Below are positions 15,589-25,019 of a stretch of DNA of 64,000 nucleotides, one piece after another. This DNA comes from Betaproteobacteria bacterium (GTDB taxonomy: Bacteria; Pseudomonadota; Gammaproteobacteria; Burkholderiales; Thiobacillaceae): the NCBI GenBank assembly GCA_016234655.1, contig JACRAU010000028.1:24629-88628 (forward strand), written 5' to 3'. How positions within the stretch are numbered: the stretch's first letter is position 1; each line of letters starts with the position of its first letter. The notes below the pieces were generated by a model. It was given only the letters and a program-made list of their open reading frames with translations, did not search any database and had not been told where the DNA came from. The position numbers and the translations under genes were made by a program.

Positions 15589-17151
15589 TTACAGGTCCTG
15601 ACCGGAGTAGCTGAGGTTGAACGATTTGTTGATGAGCGGGAAATCGGGAACGATGTTGCCGAGTACGCCCACTTCCAGGAGCGGCCAGTTCTGCCAGGAG
15701 GGGTCGTGCGGGTGGACGCGGTCGAGCCTGCCGTCGGCGGCGATGCGCACGGCCACCAACACCTCGCCGCGCCAGCCCTCGACCCAGCCCAGCCCCTCGC
15801 ATGCCGGCGTCACCGCCTGGAGCGGTTCGTGGATGGCACCGCCCGGCAGGCGCGCGAGGATCTCGCGGATCAGGCGCAGAGACTCATACACCTCGGCGAA
15901 GCGCACCTCGGCGCGCGCCAGGACATCGCCCCTGCGCCCGGTCGCCATGTTCACATCCAGCTCTGTGTAGGGCAGCTGCGGGAACTGCACGCGCGCGTCC
16001 CAGGCCTGGGCGCTGGCGCGGCCGGCCAGGCCGGTCAGGCCCAGGCGCGCGGCCAGGGCCGGCTTGCAGATACCGGTGTTGGCGAAACGGTCCTGCAGCG
16101 TCGCGTGTTCGTCGTAGACCGCCTTCAGTTCGCCCACTTCCTGCCCGATCCGTTCGCACAGGGCCGCCAGTTCCGCCTGGCCGCCGGCATCCAGGTCAAC
16201 GGCCACGCCGCCGGGCACGATGCGGTCGAACAGGTAGCGATGGCCGAACAACCTGGCCGACTGGCGCAGCCAGTCTTCCTTCAGGCGCCAGAACTGCATG
16301 AAGCCGAAGGCGAGCGCCACGTCGTTGCCGAGGTAGCCCAGGTCGCCGAGGTGGTTGGCGATCCGCTCGATCTCCAGGAACAGGGCGCGCAGCCAGGCGG
16401 CGCGCGCCGGCACGACGCTGCCCGTGGCCTGTTCCACCGCCATGCAGTAGGCCCAGGTGAAGGCGCTGTGGGTGTCGCCCGAGACGCGGCCGGCAAGCTT
16501 GGCGCCGGTCGCCAGGTCCATGCCCTCGAAGCGCTTTTCCACGCCCTGGTGGGTGTAGCCCAGGCGCTGCTCCAGCTTGAGGATGCGGTCGCCGATGATG
16601 GAGAAGCGGAAGTGGCCCGGCTCGATGGTGCCGGCATGGATGGGGCCGACCGGAATCTCGTGCACCCCGTCGCCCTCGACGCGGATGAAGGGGTAGCCGT
16701 CCACTTCGGGAAGTTCGGCGCGGGCGGCCGCGACAGGGTCGAAGTCCCGGCGCAGGGGGAACTGGTCCTCGGCCCAGGCCTTGTGGCGCAGCCATTTGCG
16801 TTCATCCACCACCCCCTCGGCACGGATGCCGAGCAGATCGAAGGTGGCACGCTGCATGCGATCGGCCTGCGGGAAGATCGCGGCGAGATCCGGGTAGGCC
16901 GGCGGGCTTTCCGGAGACCCTGCCGCCAGGGCGGCGCTGATCCAGGCCAGGCCGGCGGCGGTGATGAAGGCAGCGTGCAGGGCGTAGCCGCCGCCGAGAT
17001 GCCGGTCGTCCGAACCCCACAACGCGACCATCTGGCCGCCCTCCTCCTTCACCGCTTGGGCGATGATGGGCAGTTGGACCGTTTCGATGCGGCCGCGCCA
17101 GATATGCGCGGCGGTCTGTGTGAGGTTCCAGTCTTGTGCGCCGATCTTCAT
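15589..17151 (-). CDS. hyfG: HyfG-like (NuoCD-type) subunit lacking the Ni-Fe site
   Basis: This encodes 520 residues: an N-terminal NuoC-like part (about 1-170) and a C-terminal large-subunit part. GYTHQGVEKRFEGM, LFLEIERIANHLGDLGYLGND and similar blocks match HycE/HyfG. Where the hydrogenase has RVCGICG before a conserved HS, this protein has RVSGDTHS, and the C-terminal DPCxxC is replaced by DPSWQNW. All four Ni-Fe cysteine ligands are thus missing, so it cannot be a hydrogenase. This is the defining trait of Ehr (energy-converting hydrogenase related) complexes. ATG at 17151 lies 1 bp after the hyfF stop. Confidence 0.9.
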   Translation of the reverse strand: MKIGAQDWNLTQTAAHIWRGRIETVQLPIIAQAVKEEGGQMVALWGSDDRHLGGGYALHAAFITAAGLAWISAALAAGSPESPPAYPDLAAIFPQADRMQRATFDLLGIRAEGVVDERKWLRHKAWAEDQFPLRRDFDPVAAARAELPEVDGYPFIRVEGDGVHEIPVGPIHAGTIEPGHFRFSIIGDRILKLEQRLGYTHQGVEKRFEGMDLATGAKLAGRVSGDTHSAFTWAYCMAVEQATGSVVPARAAWLRALFLEIERIANHLGDLGYLGNDVALAFGFMQFWRLKEDWLRQSARLFGHRYLFDRIVPGGVAVDLDAGGQAELAALCERIGQEVGELKAVYDEHATLQDRFANTGICKPALAARLGLTGLAGRASAQAWDARVQFPQLPYTELDVNMATGRRGDVLARAEVRFAEVYESLRLIREILARLPGGAIHEPLQAVTPACEGLGWVEGWRGEVLVAVRIAADGRLDRVHPHDPSWQNWPLLEVGVLGNIVPDFPLINKSFNLSYSGQDL

Positions 17152-17152
17152 C

Positions 17153-18604
17153 TCAGCCTCCCAGGAGTGCGGCGGCCTGGCGATACCACAGCGCCAGGTA
17201 GGGCGGGATGAACAGGCCCAGCATCAGCACCAGGCCGAGGTGGATGAACACCGGCGCCAAGGCGGGTTGGTAGGGCAGCTTGGGCAGTTCGGTCTCGCCG
17301 AACACCATGGGCTGCACCTTGCCGAAAATGGAGGCGAAGGCCACGCCCAGGGCGATGAGCAGGAAAGGCGTGGCCCAGGGATGCTCGTGCATGGCGGTGG
17401 TGATGATGAGGAACTCGCTCGCGAATACGCCGAACGGCGGCACGCCGAGGATCGCCACGGTGCCCAGCATCAGGCCCCAGCCGATGGTCGGGTTGGTCTT
17501 GATCAGGCCGCGGATGCCGTCCATCAGTTGGGTGCCCGCGCTCTGGGTGGCATGGCCGACGGCGAAGAAGATGGCCGACTTGGTGAGCGAGTGCATGGTC
17601 ATGTGCAGCAGGCCGGCAAAGCTCGCCACCGCGCCGCCCATGCCGAAGGCGAAGGTGACCAGGCCCATGTGCTCGATCGAAGAGTAGGCGAACATGCGCT
17701 TCACGTCGGTCTGGCGCTTGATCAGGAAGGCCGCCACCACGACGGAGAGGAGGCCGAAGCCCATCATCAGGCTGCCCGCCATCTCGGTGCCCAGTGCACC
17801 GTCAACCAGCACCTTGGAGCGCATCACTGCGTACAGGGCGACGTTGAGCAGCAGGCCGGACAGTACGGCGGAGACCGGTGTGGGGCCTTCGGCGTGGGCA
17901 TCCGGCAGCCAATTGTGCAAGGGCGCCAGGCCGACCTTGGTGCCGTAACCGACCAGCAGGAAGACGAAGGCCAGTTGCAGCACCGTCGGCTCCAATTGGT
18001 CCTTGACGGCGTTCAGGTGGGTCCAGAGCAGCGCGGTGCCGCCGGAGCCGAGGACCTTCTCCGCCGCGAAGTAGAGCAGGATGGTGCCGAACAGGGCCTG
18101 GGCGATGCCGACGCCGCACAGGATGAAGTACTTCCAGGCCGCCTCCAGGGAAGCGGGGGTGCGGTACAGGGAGACCAGCAGCACCGTGGCCAGGGTGGCG
18201 GCTTCCATCGATACCCAGAGGATGCCCATGTTGTTGGTGGTGAGCGCAAGCAGCATGGCGGCGATGAATATCTGGTAGCTGCTGTGGTAGAGGCGCAGGC
18301 GCTTGTCGGTGAGGCGGCCATGCTCCTTCTCGATGCGCATGTAAGGACGCGAGAACAGCGAGGTGGTGAATGCCACGAAGGCGGTCAGGGCCACCAGGAA
18401 CACATTGAAGGAGTCGATGAAGAACCAGTCGTCGCCAACCACGATCGGCCCTTCGGCGACGATACGCGCGGTCAGCACGCCCGCCGCGACCAGGGTCAAC
18501 AGGCTGAACAGGACATTGATCTCGGGCGCGTTGCGCCGGTTGCCCCAGAGGGCCAGAAACGTCCCGCCGGCGAGGGGAATACCCAGTAACCAGTAGATTT
18601 CCAT
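17153..18604 (-). CDS. hyfF: HyfF-like antiporter-type membrane subunit
   Basis: This encodes 483 residues with about 14 membrane helices, of the NuoL/M/N and Mrp antiporter family. Motifs are ILWVSMEAATLATVLL (TM5 Glu), YGTKVGLAPLHNWLPDAHAEGPTPVSAVLSGLLL (TM7 Lys) and YSSIEHMGLV. The EGPTPVSAVLSGLLLNVALY block fits HyfF. ATG start at 18604, 1 bp after the hyfE stop. It is expected to conduct protons in the membrane arm of the complex formed with HyfBCE. Confidence 0.88.
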   Translation of the reverse strand: MEIYWLLGIPLAGGTFLALWGNRRNAPEINVLFSLLTLVAAGVLTARIVAEGPIVVGDDWFFIDSFNVFLVALTAFVAFTTSLFSRPYMRIEKEHGRLTDKRLRLYHSSYQIFIAAMLLALTTNNMGILWVSMEAATLATVLLVSLYRTPASLEAAWKYFILCGVGIAQALFGTILLYFAAEKVLGSGGTALLWTHLNAVKDQLEPTVLQLAFVFLLVGYGTKVGLAPLHNWLPDAHAEGPTPVSAVLSGLLLNVALYAVMRSKVLVDGALGTEMAGSLMMGFGLLSVVVAAFLIKRQTDVKRMFAYSSIEHMGLVTFAFGMGGAVASFAGLLHMTMHSLTKSAIFFAVGHATQSAGTQLMDGIRGLIKTNPTIGWGLMLGTVAILGVPPFGVFASEFLIITTAMHEHPWATPFLLIALGVAFASIFGKVQPMVFGETELPKLPYQPALAPVFIHLGLVLMLGLFIPPYLALWYRQAAALLGG

Positions 18605-18605
18605 G

Positions 18606-19268
18606 TCAGCGTTCTTTCAGCTTTTCCATGTGTTTCAGGTCCAGCGAGTCGAAGGTCTCGCGGATCTGGAAGAAGAAGATGCCCAGCACGAACACGCCCA
18701 CCAGCACGTCCAGGGCGACGCCCATCTCGACCACCAGCGGCATGCCGTAGGTGGCGCTAGTGGCGGCGAAGAACAGACCGTTTTCCATGGCGAGGAAGCC
18801 GATCACCTGCGGGATGGCCTTGCTGCGCGTGATCATCATGAGGAAGGCGAGCAGCACGGTGGCCATGGCGATGCCCAAGGTCGAACGTGTCACCGTGCCG
18901 GACATCTGCGAGATAGGCAGGGCGAGGTTGAAGGCGAAGATGACCAGGACGATGCCGATCAGCATGGTGGTGGGGATGTTGATCATCGGCTCCACGTCGC
19001 GGCCCACATCCAGCTTCTTCACCAGGCGATAGAAGAACCAGGGCATGGCGATGACCTTGAGCGCCAGGGTCAAGGCCGCGGAGTAGTACAGGTGATGCTG
19101 GCCGGTGGACCAGCCGACGAGGGCTGTCGACACGGCCAGCGCCGCGCCCTGCCAGGCGAACAGGGTCACCAGGCCGACGATGCGGCGCTGCGACAGCATG
19201 GCGAAGGAGATCAGCAGCAGCAGCGCGGCCAGCAGATTGACGACTTGCAGGTGGTAGGTGAGGCTCAA
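18606..19268 (-). CDS. hyfE: HyfE-like membrane subunit
   Basis: This encodes 220 residues with 6-7 membrane segments; GFLAMENGLFFAATSATYGMP is a NuoK-like signature carrying the buried Glu. It starts at TTG 19268, with GGAGG six bases upstream and a 1-bp gap from hyfC, so translation is likely coupled. HyfE is the NuoK-related small subunit of hydrogenase-4 and Ehr complexes. Confidence 0.88.
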   Translation of the reverse strand: MSLTYHLQVVNLLAALLLLISFAMLSQRRIVGLVTLFAWQGAALAVSTALVGWSTGQHHLYYSAALTLALKVIAMPWFFYRLVKKLDVGRDVEPMINIPTTMLIGIVLVIFAFNLALPISQMSGTVTRSTLGIAMATVLLAFLMMITRSKAIPQVIGFLAMENGLFFAATSATYGMPLVVEMGVALDVLVGVFVLGIFFFQIRETFDSLDLKHMEKLKER

Positions 19269-19269
19269 C

Positions 19270-20214
19270 TCAGACCTCCAGCAGGAAATGGATCAGCATG
19301 CCCAGCACCCCCAGCAGGAAGGCGGTGCCGAGGAACTCGGGGGCGCGGAACAGGCGCACCTTGGCGGAGATGGCTTCGAGCAGGGAAAGGGCCGCGCCGC
19401 CGACGATCATCTTCACGAGCAGGGCCAGCAGCGCCAGGGGCAAGGCCCCCAGATCACCGCGCGGCGCGATGCCCCAGGGTACGAACAGGGCAATGCCGAG
19501 GGCCGAATAGGTGAACAGCTTCAGGGCCACCGCCCACTCGATCAAGGCCAGATGGCGCGCCGAATACTCCAGGATCATGGCCTCGTGGATCATGGTCAGT
19601 TCCAGGTGGGTGGTCGGGTTGTCCACCGGAATGCGGGCATTCTCCGCCACCGAGATCATCCAGAACGCCACCGCCGCGAAGGCCATGCTGGGATAGATGG
19701 CGAATTCCTTGTGCGCCAGGGTCTGCACGATGACCGGCAACTCGGTCGATTGCGAGATCAGGCTGGCGGTGAAGAACACCATAAGCAGGGCCGGCTCCGC
19801 TAGGAACGAGACCAGCATCTCGCGTCGCGCGCCGAGGGTGCCGAAGGAGGTGCCGATGTCCATGGCGGCGAGCGCCAGGAACACGCGCGCGAGGGCGTAG
19901 ATGCCGACCAGGGCGATCACGTCCGCCGCGGGCGAGAACGGCAGGTCGTTGACGATGGTGGGCACGATGCCGGCCGCCAGGACCATGCAGGCGAAGATGA
20001 TGTAGGGCGCGAAACGGAACAGGCGGCTGGCGTCATGGGCCAGCACCGCGTCCTTGTGAAACAGCTTGCGCAGCATGCGGTAGGGCTGGGTGAGCGGCGG
20101 CGCGCTGCGTCCCTGCAGCCAAGCGCGGCACTGGTTGACCCAGCCCATGAGCAAGGGAGCCAGCAGGATGGCCAACAGGGTCTGGGCGATTTGCAGAACG
20201 ATGCCGGTGCTCAT
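19270..20214 (-). CDS. hyfC: HyfC-like (NuoH-type) membrane subunit
   Basis: About 314 residues from the ATG at 20214; an in-frame ATG at 20238 would overlap the hyfB end. Eight membrane segments. The loop SVAENARIPVDNPTTHLELTMIHEAMILEYS, rich in Glu and Asp, is the hallmark of NuoH/HyfC at the quinone-site/E-channel. It anchors the HyfI-HyfG arm to the antiporter subunits. It follows the hyfB stop by 4 bp. Confidence 0.9.
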   Translation of the reverse strand: MSTGIVLQIAQTLLAILLAPLLMGWVNQCRAWLQGRSAPPLTQPYRMLRKLFHKDAVLAHDASRLFRFAPYIIFACMVLAAGIVPTIVNDLPFSPAADVIALVGIYALARVFLALAAMDIGTSFGTLGARREMLVSFLAEPALLMVFFTASLISQSTELPVIVQTLAHKEFAIYPSMAFAAVAFWMISVAENARIPVDNPTTHLELTMIHEAMILEYSARHLALIEWAVALKLFTYSALGIALFVPWGIAPRGDLGALPLALLALLVKMIVGGAALSLLEAISAKVRLFRAPEFLGTAFLLGVLGMLIHFLLEV

Positions 20215-20218
20215 GGTT

Positions 20219-22246
20219 TCACCGTGTAACAAATACAAGCAGGAAAATCAGCGTGGCAAAGCTGTAGATCAGATACCACTGGATGCGGCCGTGCTGCAGG
20301 CGCCCCACCTGATCCGAGAGCCAGCCCGCCAGCCGGGCAATGGGCACATACAGCAGCAGCCAGAGCTTGTCGCGGCTGTCGCCGCGATACTGGGGCTTGC
20401 GATCGAAGGGGTCCGGCGTTTCCCGCTCCACCCGCATGAAGACCTCGAAGATCTGGCGGATGGGCTGCCCGAAGCCCTCGGCACTGTCCTGCATGCGCGC
20501 ATCCTGTTCCGGGTAACCGCAATCCCAGGGGTCGACGCGGCGCACGCGGCCGTGGTAGACCCGCTTCACGCCGAAGAACACCAGCAGGACGATGGCCGCC
20601 ACCACGGCGAGAAAGATGAGCGGCGCATAGCTGGCGCGTTCGGCGGACACCGGCGCCAGCATCAGCCAGTTGCCGTCGTTGACCAGGGTCTGGTTGGTCA
20701 GCAGGCGCACCACGGGGCTCAGCCAGTCTATGACCTGCACGGGAAACAGGCCCAGCAACACGCACCCTGCCGCCAGCCAGATCATGCCCAGGCGTTCCGC
20801 CCAGGTCGTACGGCGGGCATGCACGAGGTCCGGGTCGCGCGGCTGCCCCAGGAAGACGACACCATAGAACTTCACCATGACATAGGCGGCCAGGGCAGCG
20901 GCCAGGGCAACGGAGGCGGCGGCGACCGGGATCACCATGTTCAGGTAGGGCTGGGTCAGGCCCGGGGTCAGCAGGAAGGCCTGCAGCAGCAGCCATTCCG
21001 AGGCGAAGCCGTTCAACGGCGGCAGGCCGGCGATGGCCAGGGCGCCGACTAGGGTCAGCCAGCCGGTCCAGGGCATGAAGCGCAGCAAGCCACCCAGCTT
21101 GCCCATGCGCCGTTCGCCGGTGGCGTGCAGCACGGCCCCCGTGCCGACGAACAACAGGCCCTTGAAAAAGGCATGGTTGATCGCATGGTAGAGCAGCGCG
21201 GTGAGGGTCAGCGCGGCCAGCGCGCCCTTGCCGTCGGTGTAGAAGATCAAGGTCAGGCCGAAGGCGGCCAGGATCACGCCGATGTTCTCGATCGAGGACC
21301 AGGCCAGCAGGCGTTTCATGTCCGACTGCACGGCCGCGAAGATCACGCCATAGAGCGCGGTCAGCAGACCCAGCGCCAGGGCCAGGGTACCCCACCAACT
21401 GATCTGCACGTTGAGCAGATCGAAGGTGACGCGCAGCAGGCCGTAGATCGCCGTCTTCAGCATCACGCCGGACATCAGGGCCGACACCGGCGAGGGTGCC
21501 GCGGGGTGGGCCTCTGGCAACCAGACATGCATGGGCACCAAGCCGGCCTTGGCGCCGAAGCCGAACAGCGCCAGCAGGTAGACGATAGAGGCCCAGAATG
21601 GCGTGATCTCCGCGAGGCGCATGGTATTGAAGGTGTAATCCCCTATAGCTAGCCCCTGGCCCACGCCTTGCAGCAAGCCGAAGCACAGCAGCAGGGCCAC
21701 TGCCCCGACATGGGCGATCAGCAGATAGAGGAAACCGGCGCGGCGGATATCGGGGATATCGTGGTCGGTGGTGACCAGGAAGTAGGACGACAGGGCCATG
21801 ACCTACCAGGCCACCATGAAGGCATAGGCATCGTCGGCCAGCAGCACCATGACCATACCGGCCAGGAACAGGTGGTACCACAGCGCCAACAGGCCGAGCA
21901 CCCTCCCCGCCATGTGCTGAAAATAACCCACTGCATACACCGTCACGCCGAATGCGGCACCGCCCAGCAGCACCAGGAAAAAGGCAGACAAGGCATCCAG
22001 GCGCAGGTGGAAAGGCAGATCAGGCAAGCCGATGGGCAGCACCATGCCCGAGGCCGGGCCGAGCAGCCCAGCCAAACCCACCGCGGCAATGGCCAACGCA
22101 CCCGCGGCCCCGAGTGGGAAGAGCAGGCGCAAAAGCAGACCGGGTCGTCGCTGCAAGAGCAGGCCAAACGCCGCCAAGCCCAGCCAGTAGAGTACCAGCC
22201 CCCAGGCCCAATCTACCGGCTGTAACACCATCAGCGCTTCAATCAT
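20219..22246 (-). pseudogene. hyfB: HyfB-like (NuoL-type) subunit interrupted by an in-frame amber codon
   Basis: Read through, this is 675 codons of a hydrogenase-4 component B protein. The second half ends with the HyfB-specific tail (WDCGYPEQD, then PFDRKPQYRGD). Codon 148 (21803-21805) is TAG. The frame is otherwise intact: DDAYAFMVAW, stop, then V MALSSYFLVTTDH. Homologues read MVAWEVMALSSYF, so GAG became TAG at the strictly conserved TM5 Glu. As it stands two products are possible, residues 1-147 and a product from the ATG at 21799 (526 residues). It could be a true nonsense mutation, a base-call error or suppressed. The ATG start at 22246 is 21 bp after the gamma-CA stop. Confidence 0.85.
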
Positions 22247-22267
22247 GGCAGGTCGAATGCTTCATTT

Positions 22268-22828
22268 TCAAAACTCGTTGCGGATGCGCTTATAGCCCTT
22301 GACCAACTCGTGGTTGGCCTGGGCCACACTCTCGGAGAAACCGGCCACATCCGGCGTCACCGGCTCAATGGTGGCCAGTTCGGCATCGGAATGGATATTG
22401 CTGGTAGACGGGATATAGAAGCCTGGAGGCACGGTGCAATGTTCCACCACCGAGTTGTGGCGCACCACAGAACCGTCCCCCACTTGGCAGTCGAACAGTA
22501 CCGAATTGAAGCCGATGAACACCCGACTGCCCACCCTGCAGGGGCCATGAACGATGGAGCGATGAGCGATGGAGGTATATTCGCCGATCTCCACCAGACC
22601 GCCGGCCTTGGAGTGAATCACCACCCCGTCCTGGATGTTGGAATGGGCGCCGATGACGATGGGCTCCATGTCGCCGGCCTCGTTCACCTCGTCGGCACGA
22701 ATCACCGCATAGGGACCGATAAAGACATTCTCTTGAACGACGATCTTGCCACAAAGGATGGCGGTGGGATCCACGAAGGCTGTTTCGTGGACTTGAGGCA
22801 GGTCGCCGTTGGGGTTTCTTCTGATCAT
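22268..22828 (-). CDS. Gamma-class carbonic anhydrase / left-handed beta-helix protein
   Basis: 186 residues from the ATG at 22828. Hexapeptide-repeat sequence forms a left-handed beta-helix. The three zinc-ligand histidines of gamma-CA appear as VVIHSKAG and IAHRSIVHG, with the 5-residue spacing of the last two, and RAD and QDGVV motifs are conserved. The enzyme would interconvert CO2 and bicarbonate. Its gene lies between a SulP transporter (49 bp upstream) and hyfB. In plant complex I a gamma-CA is attached to the membrane arm, so an association with the Hyf-like complex here is worth considering (inference). Confidence 0.88.
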   Translation of the reverse strand: MIRRNPNGDLPQVHETAFVDPTAILCGKIVVQENVFIGPYAVIRADEVNEAGDMEPIVIGAHSNIQDGVVIHSKAGGLVEIGEYTSIAHRSIVHGPCRVGSRVFIGFNSVLFDCQVGDGSVVRHNSVVEHCTVPPGFYIPSTSNIHSDAELATIEPVTPDVAGFSESVAQANHELVKGYKRIRNEF

Positions 22829-22877
22829 GTCAACGTCTCTGATGTGAATTCGACCTATCCGAAGCCTCCGGGCTGCA

Positions 22878-25007
22878 TCACACCCCGGCGGCCTGCGGCT
22901 TGACCCGGCAGAACAGGTCGTCTGCCGCCTCGTCGCCCAAGCGCTCGTAGATCGCGGCCAAGGCCTGATCCTCGGTGGCAAAGATGTTCCGCTGGCCGAC
23001 CAGCTCGAACAGACCGGTGCCGCGCATCACGTCGAGCACCTGCTTCTTCAGGCCGGAGAACACCAGTTCCACGCCGCCGGCACGCAGGCGTTCGACCAGG
23101 TGGTGCACCACCTCCTCGCCCGAAGCATCGATCTGGTTGATGGCATCGCCGACGATCAACATGTACGTAGCCGTGGGATGCTCGGCCACCGCCTCCAGTA
23201 CGGTATCCTCGAAATAGGAGACATTGGCGAAGTAGAGCGAGCCGTCGTAACGCATGGCGACCACGTGCTCGCTGGTCGGCAAATGCGGGTGCACCTTGAG
23301 GTCGCGCAGGGTACCGTCGCTAAACCGGCCGAGCAAGGCGACGCGCGGGGTCATGGTGCGCAGCAGGAACAGCACGATGGCCAAGCCTGCACCAACCATG
23401 ATGCCGTTGTCCAGGTGCGGCGCGAACAACAAAGTGGCGGCGAAGGTCACCACGGCGGCGGCGCCGTCGTGCTTGTGCGCGTGCCAGGCATGCTTGATCG
23501 CCTCGATATTCACCAGGCCAACCACGGCCATGATGATCACCGCAGCCAACACCGCCTGCGGCAGGTGATAGAGCAGCGGCGTCAGAAACAGCAAGGTGAG
23601 CAGCACGAACAGCGCGGTGATCACCGAACTCAGGCCGGTCTTGGCGCCGGCATTGATATTCACCGCCGAGCGCGAGAAGGAGCCGGACACAGGGAAGGCG
23701 TGCGTGGCACTGCCGACGATATTGGCTAGGCCCTGGCCGATCAGTTCCTGGTTGGGATCGATGCGCTGCTTGGTCTTGGCGGCGATGGCCTTGGCGATGG
23801 AGATCGCCTCCATGAAACCGACCAAGGAGATCACCAGGGCGGAAGACAGCAGAACGCCGAACTTGTCCAGGTCGAACTTGGGCACGCCGATGCTGGGCAG
23901 ACCCTCGGGGATGGTGCCGACCACCTCGCCGCCGCCGACCAGCTTGAACCCGCCCTTGGCGATCTTGCGGATGCGGTATTCGGTGTCGTCCAGCTTGGCC
24001 GCCTGCGGCACCTTGCCCGGCAAATGAATGGCGACGGTCTGGCCGGCATCGTCGATCTCGCGCACGATACGAACCTTGCGCAACTTCGACTTCGCCGCGC
24101 CCAGTTCGTGCTCGGCAGCCTCCACTGCCAGCTTGGCCATGCCGACCTCGGCCTCGATCGCGATCACCTGCTGGCTCTCGTGGCCCTCGGCCTTCTGCGC
24201 GGCGAGCAGGGCACCGGCCTTGGCGGCCGATTGCTTGCTCGCCTCGTCCACCTTGGCCGCGGTATCGGACACCTGTTGGACCATGGCCTGCAATTCGGCA
24301 TCGGCGATCTGCTCGATCTTGCCGGCGGCATTGCGCTCGAAACCGATGGCCCAGGAAATAGTGGTGGTAACCACCACGGCGATCAGCACGCCCGGCCACT
24401 TCGGCTTGTATTTCTTGATCGCCCACATGATGGCGATGGCCGCGACGCCCATGATCAGCGTCGGCATATGGGTGTCGCCGATCTGCTTGAACACGCCCCA
24501 GATATCGACCAGGAAGGACTCGCTGCGGCCCATCGAGACGCCAAACAGCTTGGACACCTGCGACAGGCCGATGATGATGGCGGCGGCATTGGTGAAACCG
24601 ACGATGACCGGGTGCGACAGGAAGTTCACGATCACGCCCAGCTTGAACACGCCGAGCGCCAATTGCACGATGCCGACCAGCAGCGCCAGCATGATCGCCA
24701 GGCCGATGAAGTCCTCCGAACCGGGCGCGGCGAACACCGCCAGCGTGGAAGCGGTCAGCAGCGAGACCACGGCCACCGGGCCGGTGCCCAACTGGTTCGA
24801 CGAACCCCACAAGGCGGCGACGGCCACCGGCAGGAAGGCGGCATACAGGCCGTAATAGGCCGGCAGGCCGGCCAGCTGGGCATAGGCCATGGACTGGGGA
24901 ATCAACACCAGCGCCACTGTGATGCCCGCGACGAAGTCGGCCTTGACGACGTCCCCGGTCAGGGGGAACCAGCGCATGAAGGGGAGGAAACGGGTCAGTG
25001 CGTTCAT
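22878..25007 (-). CDS. SulP-family anion transporter with coiled-coil insertion and STAS domain
   Basis: About 709 residues from the ATG at 25007. SulP signatures are visible: IPQSMAYAQLAGLPAYYGLYAAFLPV near the start, QELIGQGLANIVGSATHAFPVSGSFSRSAVN in the middle, and a C-terminal STAS domain (MRYDGSLYFANVSYFED). Between two membrane blocks lies an unusual insertion of about 140 residues (roughly 225-365) rich in Ala, Glu, Lys and Gln and probably coiled-coil. SulP relatives such as BicA move bicarbonate with Na+. Next to gamma-CA and the DAB/Hyf block, bicarbonate is the likeliest substrate, but sulfate is not excluded. A terminator-like hairpin precedes the start. Confidence 0.87.
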   Translation of the reverse strand: MNALTRFLPFMRWFPLTGDVVKADFVAGITVALVLIPQSMAYAQLAGLPAYYGLYAAFLPVAVAALWGSSNQLGTGPVAVVSLLTASTLAVFAAPGSEDFIGLAIMLALLVGIVQLALGVFKLGVIVNFLSHPVIVGFTNAAAIIIGLSQVSKLFGVSMGRSESFLVDIWGVFKQIGDTHMPTLIMGVAAIAIMWAIKKYKPKWPGVLIAVVVTTTISWAIGFERNAAGKIEQIADAELQAMVQQVSDTAAKVDEASKQSAAKAGALLAAQKAEGHESQQVIAIEAEVGMAKLAVEAAEHELGAAKSKLRKVRIVREIDDAGQTVAIHLPGKVPQAAKLDDTEYRIRKIAKGGFKLVGGGEVVGTIPEGLPSIGVPKFDLDKFGVLLSSALVISLVGFMEAISIAKAIAAKTKQRIDPNQELIGQGLANIVGSATHAFPVSGSFSRSAVNINAGAKTGLSSVITALFVLLTLLFLTPLLYHLPQAVLAAVIIMAVVGLVNIEAIKHAWHAHKHDGAAAVVTFAATLLFAPHLDNGIMVGAGLAIVLFLLRTMTPRVALLGRFSDGTLRDLKVHPHLPTSEHVVAMRYDGSLYFANVSYFEDTVLEAVAEHPTATYMLIVGDAINQIDASGEEVVHHLVERLRAGGVELVFSGLKKQVLDVMRGTGLFELVGQRNIFATEDQALAAIYERLGDEAADDLFCRVKPQAAGV

Positions 25008-25019
25008 GGTGTGCCTGGA

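Noticed and set aside
15589..22246. Functional hydrogenase-4 / formate hydrogenlyase
   Set aside because: HyfG lacks the Ni-Fe cysteines, no formate dehydrogenase or maturation genes are present, and hyfB is interrupted.
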